Of a stretch of 64,000 nt of DNA, positions 57,289-64,000 are shown piece after piece. The translations under genes and the position numbers were made by a program. Within the stretch, counting starts at the first letter, position 1; each line of letters starts with the position of its first letter. The notes below the pieces were generated by a model. The model saw nothing but the letters and a program-made list of their open reading frames with translations. It was not told the origin of the DNA and did no database searches. Origin of the DNA: Antitrichia curtipendula (taxonomy: Eukaryota > Streptophyta > Bryopsida > Hypnales > Leucodontaceae); assembly GCA_951230915.1 (NCBI GenBank), contig OX579638.1:30604322-30668321 (forward strand), given 5' to 3'.

Positions 57289-58503
57289 CCAACAATGCAC
57301 AGATCGTATCTTGCACATAAATGTAAATTAAATAATTTGCGATGTCCATCATTTAGGTACCGGAAAGAGGAAAACCCAACTGTTCCTATCCATCACTCTT
57401 CTTTTCGTCTTCACCATTTCGTGCTCACGGTGTTGCTTTCAGTATATCCTCATGCTTTTGTCGATGTGATCTTCAAGTGCTTCACTAGCTGTTGAATGAT
57501 CAGTAACTTACACTCTGAAGTCTATTAGTGTGATCCACTTTATTTGAAGCAACTCTTTCATTGCGACAATCGTCTTCCATTCATCTATTTAGAATCTAAT
57601 GGCTTGATTGCAGCACTATTTTCACTATGCTTCAATGACCAGTACAACACCTACCTTCTTTCGCAACCCACACAACTAAGTGGACAGAAGAGAGTACAAG
57701 AGGGAATGTGCCATTTCCATAACTTCTTTTGTAATTGTTGCAATGGTTCTGATATGAAAAATTAGTTTATGAAAATTGCTGAGACCCATGAAAAATTCGA
57801 TTTAAGACAGCTGAAGCAACATAAAAACCATTGCAAATTTGCAGAGTGTATAGCTGGGGAGTCGCAGTACGTAATTTCAGCCACAAGACTCCGTCGTTTG
57901 TTTCCAAGCTTGTTTCCAATTCTGACCTTCCCGAACTAAGTCCAGGAATCTCATGATTTTAAAATACTACATTCCAAGTAAAACTTCAAATTTTGTTGCC
58001 CAAAACGCCTCCATCCTCAAGTGCTGTACTGTACAACTCTCGAAAGTGACGTCCCCAAGTGCACAATCCGCCATTCTCGGAGCATAAGTCTCAAACATTG
58101 ACCCCCAAGAGTAGAACTGGTTGTAAGGCGCAACCAACGCCATTAGAATTAGAAAAGGATGTTCCAGCAACCACCGCATTCAACCTGGCGAGACTCAAAG
58201 TCTTTCAACAGCAAAGTACAGATCAAGGCACTACTTTACAGAATACGCAACAAAAAACTACAGATCAACTCTCGGAGCACAAGTCTCAAATTTTGACCCT
58301 TAAAATTAGAAACTGGTTACAAGGCGCCACCAATGCCATTAGATTTTACAAGGAGATGTTCCAGCAACCACCACATTGACACTGGCGAGACTCAAAAACT
58401 CGACCTCAGGATCAATTATCGAATTCATTGCAAATGCAGGTGAAGCCTCTGGAAAGTACAGAACAAGGTATTATATTACAAAATGTGCAACACGAGCTAC
58501 AGA
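57289..58503. other. Intergenic between two convergent genes
   Basis: Contains the 3' UTRs of the membrane-protein gene (plus) and the TraB gene (minus), which converge. The right part is a direct duplication. No further gene recognised. Confidence 0.5.
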
Positions 58504-58512
58504 TCAACTCTC
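58074..58512. repeat. Direct duplication at the 3' end of the TraB gene, unit about 195-240 bp
   Basis: TCTCGGAGCATAAGTCTCAA (58074) recurs as TCTCGGAGCACAAGTCTCAA (58269). Both copies continue with AACTGGTTRYAAGGCGC, GATGTTCCAGCAACCACC and CTGGCGAGACTCAAA, and end in CTACAGATCAACTCTC (58259-58274 and 58498-58513). The last copy runs into the stop codon and final residues of the TraB gene, so the duplication unit includes the gene's extreme 3' end. Confidence 0.85.
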
Positions 58513-60063
58513 ATTAAAGTGCTGCTCGTTGGCCTCGCGCCATAGTTGCTCAATGCCGTCCAAGTGCGCCAGTCCGACCACAGCCACCACCTTGCCGCTC
58601 AAATTGCGTAGCGCTTTGGTCATGGCTTCGTTGCGCTCGCGCAACAGCACTCTGCTGAGTGCCGGCGCTTCGCGCTCCATCACCGCGTTGAGCTCGCGCA
58701 CGACTTTCCGGTCTCGCAGCTGCTCAAACATTTGCGCACGGTCGGAGCCACCAGCATTGTAAGCGTCGCTCATCTTCTGGGCGAGGTCGCTGGGCATCGG
58801 TCGCGCGAAGAACTGCAGCGCGTCGCTCATGGACATCTGCTCTCCGAGGTGCTTCATGGTGATGTCGATGTCTTGATCGCCGAGCACGATCTTCGCCCCG
58901 ACTTTCTTACCCTCCTCGATCGCCACGCTAATCTCTTGCCCAGGCTGTAAACCCCGCGTGGATAACAAGCGATAGAATCCGGACAGCCCCAAGCCCATGA
59001 GCTTCCCCACTGCGCCGATGTTGCCATTTGCAAGGGTTTGCACCATCTGGTAAACGAAATCAAAGGGGCCCTCGTTGCCGCGGTTCACTAAGGAGTTGTA
59101 GCGCTTCCTGTCGAGCTCCACCATCACGTAATTGGGTTCCACTCTTTGAATGACGTCGCGCACTTCCGCGACGCTCTGCTTGGAGATGTGACTCGTGCCG
59201 ATCAAGTATAATTCAGCCCCGTTCGACTCGTTCTTCAAGTACACCACCGTGCCATCGCTCGGGGCGTTCTTGATGTCCACCTCGGGAGTTCTCTTTGCTT
59301 CTTCTTCGGCTCGCTGAAGCTCCTCTGGACTGTACACTTCATCGTGCTCCTCCACAGGCTTGGAGCCTTGGCTTGGCTGCTCTGGTGTCGTGGTGGATTT
59401 CTCCCAAAGTTTTTGAAGCCTCTCCCGTTCCTCCCGCATGGCTTTGTCCTGCTCCTTCAGCCATGAGTTCAAAAAGTCATATATGGTTGAGTACTCAGGC
59501 TGCTGCTGCTGCTCCTGCTCCTGCTCTTTCTGCTCCTGCTGCTCTGCTTTAGGGTTTTCGTCGCGCTGCTGCTCTGGCCGAAGTTTCTTCTCCAGCTGCT
59601 GCATGAGCTCCTCGATGTCTGCTTGCGAAGTTGCGCCCTCGGTTCTCAACCTTCGCTCCAACTCCTTCAGCAATGCTCTGTCGCGGGCTCTTTGCATCAT
59701 CTCCCTTCGACCTCGAACCCTCTCCTCCTGAGACGAATTCCGCTTTTCCCAATCCCTCCTGCCATTGCCCCCTCGACGACCGGAATCGGGCGTGAACATG
59801 GGCCCGAACGGCGTGAAGATGACACGTCCCGAGGCACCTCCCTGCCTCATCCGCATGAAGCATCGCATGCGGGCGCCATTGTCGACGCCGGCCGAGGGAG
59901 GACATGCCACTCTCTCCCCGAAAAACGAGCTGTTAGCTCGTGGCCGAAACAAAGAAGAACCGGAGCTCACAGGCTCCATGTTCTTCTGGAGGGAAGAAGG
60001 AATCTGTCTACTGGCCATCGCAAGCGAGGCTGTGTTGCCCAGGGCTACTGCAGTGGTCGCCAT
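58504..60063 (-). CDS. TraB-domain protein (TraB/PrgY family), likely organelle-targeted
   Basis: Intronless 519-residue frame from ATG (60063, context GGCATGGCG) to TGA. Residues 1-80 are Ser/Ala/Arg-rich and poor in acidic residues, fitting a plastid or mitochondrial transit peptide. Residues 110-265 are charged, Gln/Glu-rich and probably coiled coil (EQQEQKEQEQEQQQQ). The TraB domain spans about 272-509: LIGTSHISKQS (287-297), VMVELDRKR with conserved Glu316, GDQDID (395-400), LLRERNEAM (473-481), VAVVGLAHLDGI (493-504). TraB/PrgY proteins share a fold related to putative metalloproteases. Plant members include outer-mitochondrial-membrane TRB proteins and plastid forms; the role of this one is not known. 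No transmembrane helix is obvious at the C-terminus, unlike the mitochondrial TRB proteins, which favours a soluble organellar form (inference). Confidence 0.92.
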   Translation of the reverse strand: MATTAVALGNTASLAMASRQIPSSLQKNMEPVSSGSSLFRPRANSSFFGERVACPPSAGVDNGARMRCFMRMRQGGASGRVIFTPFGPMFTPDSGRRGGNGRRDWEKRNSSQEERVRGRREMMQRARDRALLKELERRLRTEGATSQADIEELMQQLEKKLRPEQQRDENPKAEQQEQKEQEQEQQQQPEYSTIYDFLNSWLKEQDKAMREERERLQKLWEKSTTTPEQPSQGSKPVEEHDEVYSPEELQRAEEEAKRTPEVDIKNAPSDGTVVYLKNESNGAELYLIGTSHISKQSVAEVRDVIQRVEPNYVMVELDRKRYNSLVNRGNEGPFDFVYQMVQTLANGNIGAVGKLMGLGLSGFYRLLSTRGLQPGQEISVAIEEGKKVGAKIVLGDQDIDITMKHLGEQMSMSDALQFFARPMPSDLAQKMSDAYNAGGSDRAQMFEQLRDRKVVRELNAVMEREAPALSRVLLRERNEAMTKALRNLSGKVVAVVGLAHLDGIEQLWREANEQHFNES

Positions 60064-62514
60064 GCCTGAACTGTACTAAAATTCGCGAGGCCAAAATCAC
60101 TAGTCAAAATGGAGCTCGTAGCGAAATTCTCACAACCAAATTAAATAGATACAGCGAAACACTCGGATGCCCTCTCTCCAGACTGTGAAGCTCGATCTCT
60201 CCCACAAACTGGGTGCAGCTCGAATCGAGACACCTGAAACTCGAGAAATGAAGTCACCAGCTCTGACCTCTCCCACAAATTGGTTGCAGCTTGAACTGAG
60301 ACAGCTTGAAATCAAGAAATCAATCCAGGTTGCAATTTATACTGTCACGAGGAGCGGTGCAGCGTCACGCCTTGGGTGCAGTTTCAGGGGAAGCTCTGGA
60401 TTGACAAACTTTTGGAGCGAGAATGCGGTGTCCAATTAATCGATCGAAACGAATTGGTGGGTACTGGCAGTCACCGCATCTGCACAGCATCCTCAAACTG
60501 CCGTTGCGCCTGGAATTGTTCTGGAAAGATTTGGGTGATGCGGGTGCCGTGGATGAATGCCGCGCAGGCACATCAGCCGCACGGCCACCGCCGGCGTTGC
60601 ATTGCGGCGCAAGGCAACGTCTAAATACTCCGAAATTCTTGGTAATTCGGGAAGGAATCCCTTGCGCCTCAAGACATCTGGAAAGTCCGAAGTACTTGAG
60701 TTCAGTAAAATTGAGATTATCTTACAGTATCTGTTGTTGAGGGTTGGAATTTTTTTGCCAAATACGGAGAAATTCATTTAAAATGGGAACTAAAAAGAGG
60801 TTCAAGAGATGCTTCAAAATTAAAAATATTTTATCAAAATTCGTTTGTCTCCCAAACAAGATTTTATTGGAGAAATAGTCTCTCCAAAACATCTATATTT
60901 AGAAATATGTATTTGTTGACCCGGACCATTTTCCGAAGGTGCTATTGTAAAATATGATCATCGAAGAAACATATATGCAATTCGAATGACCTTAAACTAC
61001 CTTGATAGGGACTTCCAATGGAATCCATGAGGTTCCGGGTCCAACTCCCAATGCTCATGTTGCTTGTGTGTGGGCTCTTCGCGCTACCGAATGAGGAAGG
61101 GACTTGTCCCTCCACTTGTTTCTAATGGGGATTAGGTCTATGGATTGCCATGGCGGTATTAAGTTTGTCCTGGTTGCGGCCCTTGAAGGTTGTATGTTTT
61201 AAAAAAATAAAAATAAAAATAAAACATAAATGTAAAATTATTATGGCCTTCACTAAATATCTTGAATTCAATAGTCGCATGATTCAATGTTGAATCAAAT
61301 AATAAATATGAAAAAATATGAAGATTTAAACATTTAAGATTCAAATAAAAGACTTGGCATTAAGTCCAATAATCTTCATAAGACCTATAGCTCTCAACAG
61401 ATGATCTAAGATATATCATAATTACAATGAAGACTTATAATCTTCAAGATGAAAACGTCGTTTGATCGAAGGGCTTATAAAGCGGGAGTGAATAGAAGGG
61501 TTACAAGCCTTTGTACAATCAACAACTCAAAGAGCCTCATGGGGTCATGATTGCCTCAAAATTCAACCTTGTCATTAAATGAATGTAAACTAGCCATGTA
61601 TAATCATAGAGAGAACATGAGGGCGTTACCCCCCTATATTATATTGGAAGGTGTAACTCCCCCCTGCAAACTTCTTTAAATAGAAAGTTTTGAGGGGGTC
61701 AAGTTACATCCCCCAAATATAATATTGTTGGTTTCCATGTGGATAAAGGTGTCTAAAATTTGAACAAGCTCACATAAACAGGCATACTGTATATAGACTT
61801 GGTAATTGCCAAGTTATCAAGAATAATCGCCGGCTAGGACCTACCAAGTTGCATGCGGCAAGGTTGGTACTGACATGAGCATTAGATGATTTTCAATCCT
61901 TGGAGAGGGATGCGAGTTCTTCAAGGCTCTCAGCCCCTAGAACTGCGTTGCAGCAGTTGCCTGACATGGCACAAAGATTTCCACATCGTATAAAAAATAA
62001 ATTCTTCAAAAAATAAATTCTATTTTTTTATTTTTTTATTTTTTTTAAATTATTAAAATTATTTTTTAATAAATTCTAACAACAACGTTCTTTAACTGCC
62101 AAGGAAACAACGCCGGGAACAGGCTTAAATTGGCCCTTCTAGCCCCCCAAATCTCATCTAATGGATTTTTCTTAATGACTTCACCTACTTTGTAATTACT
62201 AAACATGTAGGAGAGTTGAGCCATTTGACTTCTTTGATTGCTTAACCAATCAAAACATGCTACAACAGTGAAAGTCTCGTACATTTAGATTATGATAGGT
62301 GGATCCGCACTCACTAGGTTAATACCAATTGGTGGTAGTAGAGATTTCTCTCAAATTTCTCCTATTGACAACCAATGAAATTTCTACTTCAATTCATACC
62401 CACCTTGTTGAAAATTTGAACAAGGCAAGTAGTGAGCATTATTAGTCTTACATCTGCCTCTCCTTAAAATCAAAACATGCCATGACAGCAAAACTCTCCT
62501 GCATTGCCATTATG
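60064..62514. other. Intergenic block upstream of the TraB gene
   Basis: The first 500 bp probably hold the TraB promoter and leader and contain a diverged direct repeat (60195-60330). Beyond 60800 the DNA is AT-rich. Similar GTTAC-CCCCC-TATATTATATT phrases occur twice near 61626 and 61704. Open frames here are unsupported. Confidence 0.45.
60195..60330. repeat. Direct repeat in the TraB upstream region, spacing about 73 bp
   Basis: CTCTCCCACAAACTGGGTGC near 60197 and CTCTCCCACAAATTGGTTGC near 60270 begin two copies of about 55 bp (continuing AGCTCGAATCGAGACA against AGCTTGAACTGAGACA). They may lie in the 5' UTR or promoter. Confidence 0.7.
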
Positions 62515-63500
62515 TATTCATCATCTTCCCCTCCAAGAGTATGTCTGTTTTCTTCTGCTGCTCAGAATCTCTACAAGCAAAACACCAAAGCTGAACACAT
62601 CCACCTTATTTTTCAGAAAGCCTGCCGAATACCACATACTCAGGACGGTGCTAGATCGATAGCCGGCTATGCAAAATTAAGTCATATTGTTCAGAATATT
62701 ATAGGAGATTTATTTAGAATCTGCAACATGAGATCTAAACTTGAGAACAAATTCTAGATCGATCTCCAATAGAGGTAGTCACAGCCCCTCCAAGAAGTGG
62801 ATGATTATCGAAGATTGGACATGTGTCATGTTGTAAGTGGTTTTCCGTGGTTTTCAGATCTCTCAACCTTTAAGGTTGAGGAAGTGCCATTCTTCTACTC
62901 CGGAGGTGAAGAAACGAGTTGGAGAATGGTTTTCTCCAACAATTTTTCACTCCCGCTTACGTCACTTTCACCTTGCTTGATGCATGTCCTCATTCTCACC
63001 CCCGAGTGCAGTCTTCCTTCTATGCTACCTATGCCACCTGCGTTCTGCACCCCTTTTGTGCATTCATGACAAGTGAATTGATCTCAACCTTTGAGAAAAC
63101 CACGGTGCTCATGTTTAGTAGGGATGTCATAAGCGTCTTCTTGCTCAACGGCTTCCCATTAACTCCGCTTTTCTCTCCCCACGCTTGTATTCTGCAAGAA
63201 AAATTGCTTCACGGAGGGGCTGTGACTACCCCTAACACTGCTTGACATCATGATAGAACATATGCAACAACTGTAGTTTGAAATTAACTAATCTGATGCA
63301 AGTTTACGAAATCTGCAATCTTCGGGTTGAATGAGATTCTTGTCCAGTAATATGTTGCTGGCTTTACGTATACTACCGCGATGGAGAATCCGAGATTGAG
63401 ATGATGCACGTACGTAATATAAGCCCTGAGCCACAGCCAGACATATATGTTCAGGCTCCGTGCTTGCCAATGCAGGAGGGTCTGCAGATTTCAAGCGCAA
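62515..63500 (-). pseudogene. Receptor-like kinase pseudogene, catalytic-domain fragments
   Basis: Two blocks on the minus strand belong to one plant RLK/Pelle kinase domain. Upstream block (63500-63288): AVAQGLYYV, SQSRILHRGS and KASNILLDKNL, the catalytic loop with HRD changed to HRG and a small insertion before KASNILL. Downstream block (about 62670-62520): GLAPEY-type segment read across a 3-base insertion (LAPEYVVFGRLSEK) and KVDVFSFGVLLVEILSSRR, the activation-segment end and subdomain IX. The DFG motif is degraded and a 0.46-kb TIR element separates the blocks. The N-lobe was not recognised to the window end. Clearly inactive. Confidence 0.85.
62770..63234. mobile_element. 0.46-kb TIR element inserted in the kinase pseudogene
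   Basis: Termini TAGAGGTAGTCACAGCCCC and, inverted, TAGGGGTAGTCACAGCCCC match over about 22-26 bp (continuing TCC then diverging). The TAGNGG start resembles hAT termini, but no 8-bp target duplication is visible (ATCTCCAA left, ACACTGCT right). The two internal plus-strand frames (62797-63245) have no recognisable domain. Confidence 0.7.
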
Positions 63501-64000
63501 ATTTACTGCCGGAATGAAATTTGTTGTAAACTGTTAGAAATTATAATGTGGCTACCAAAATATTGAATGTGATATGCGAATTCGATGTGGAATTGGTAGC
63601 CTCGACCAAATTTTGGAGCCACGAAAGCACGAAACAAGAAATGAAAAAAATAAAAAAAGGTTGAACACAAGCTTGACTGAGTGGACTTCGCATCCGATCT
63701 CAGGCAGTACTAACTGCGGTGAACAAGAAATGAGAAGAGATGGTTGAACACAAGCTTGACTCGTCTTCAAATCCGATCTCAGGCAGTACTGCGGGAGGGA
63801 CTAGGTAATGGCAAAGCAAGGCTCGGCTATGAAGAATATCCGTACCTATTGAGCTGCAACAATGATGTGGCTTGGTTTACATTGCAATGAACGTAAGTAC
63901 ATCTAACTTCAACCGCTTTCTAAAATTGCACAGTCTAGATTCTTACCTAAAGTGTACTACTATTCATGAGAATCTATCATTGGTCACCCTTTCGACTATT
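63501..64000. other. Window end, direct repeat, possible N-lobe side of the kinase relic
   Basis: GGTTGAACACAAGCTTGACT occurs at about 63659 and 63743. Each is followed by CATCCGATCTCAGGCAGTAC or AATCCGATCTCAGGCAGTAC, giving a diverged tandem duplication of about 85 bp. On the minus strand this would lie upstream of the kinase catalytic loop, but no N-lobe motif could be read. Nothing else seen. Confidence 0.45.

Noticed and set aside
1..64000. tRNA, rRNA or snRNA genes
   Set aside because: No tRNA-like A/B-box pairs with cloverleaf potential, rRNA segments or snRNA signatures were noticed in the reading; a covariance-model scan would be needed to exclude them.

Overview
The window looks like nuclear DNA of a land plant. 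Evidence: a GT34 xyloglucan-type xylosyltransferase, an AtGRP2-like mitochondrial glycine-rich RNA-binding protein with GT-AG introns, a plant-type six-helix membrane protein, a TraB-domain protein with a transit-peptide-like N-terminus, plant telo-box repeats (TTTAGGG type), CACTA transposons with DUF4218/DUF4216 and a decayed plant receptor-like kinase. Gene density is low (four intact genes in 64 kb) and most of the sequence is AT-rich repeat. The divergence of the proteins and the mobile elements would fit a seed-free plant such as a moss, liverwort, lycophyte or fern, but that is inference.

Layout. 1-7.3 kb: the end of one CACTA element, a perfect little CACTA foldback MITE with a TTG target duplication (827-1062), and the 3' half of a larger CACTA element with a decayed transposase (4.1-5.8 kb, right terminus 7307). 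7.3-13.8 kb (minus strand): a Ty3/gypsy-like retrotransposon with a gag pseudogene, a primer-binding site and, on the LTR side, a long unfamiliar open frame of about 630 codons. That frame occurs again as a truncated tandem/nested copy (12.5-13.4 kb) and as a third copy on the other strand (23.6-25.2 kb). 17.0-18.4 kb: a 1.1-kb piggyBac-like element flanked by TTAA, and a foldback MITE. 19.1-20.7 kb: the four-exon RNA-binding protein gene. 25-35 kb: repeats, tandem arrays and foldbacks. 35.7-37.4 kb: the two-exon GT34 gene. 40-49 kb: piggyBac-like termini and a decayed piggyBac transposase. 47.6-53.5 kb: a large, nearly perfect inverted repeat with two 1159-bp arms. 56.2-57.3 kb and 58.5-60.1 kb: two intronless genes (membrane protein, TraB protein). 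62.5-63.5 kb: a receptor-kinase pseudogene split by a short TIR element.

The four intact genes show no operon-like or pathway relation. They are separate plant transcription units acting in mitochondrial RNA processing, Golgi wall-polysaccharide synthesis, an unknown membrane role and probably plastid or mitochondrial homeostasis. The strongest leads for something new are (1) the repeated unknown protein apparently carried inside LTRs, (2) piggyBac-type transposons in a plant genome, (3) the 5.8-kb inverted repeat, and (4) the strong bias of in-frame stops toward TAG in the transposon frames, as expected from decay of methylated CAG/TGG codons. I made all alignments by eye. Element boundaries without a target duplication, and all identities quoted, are approximate.
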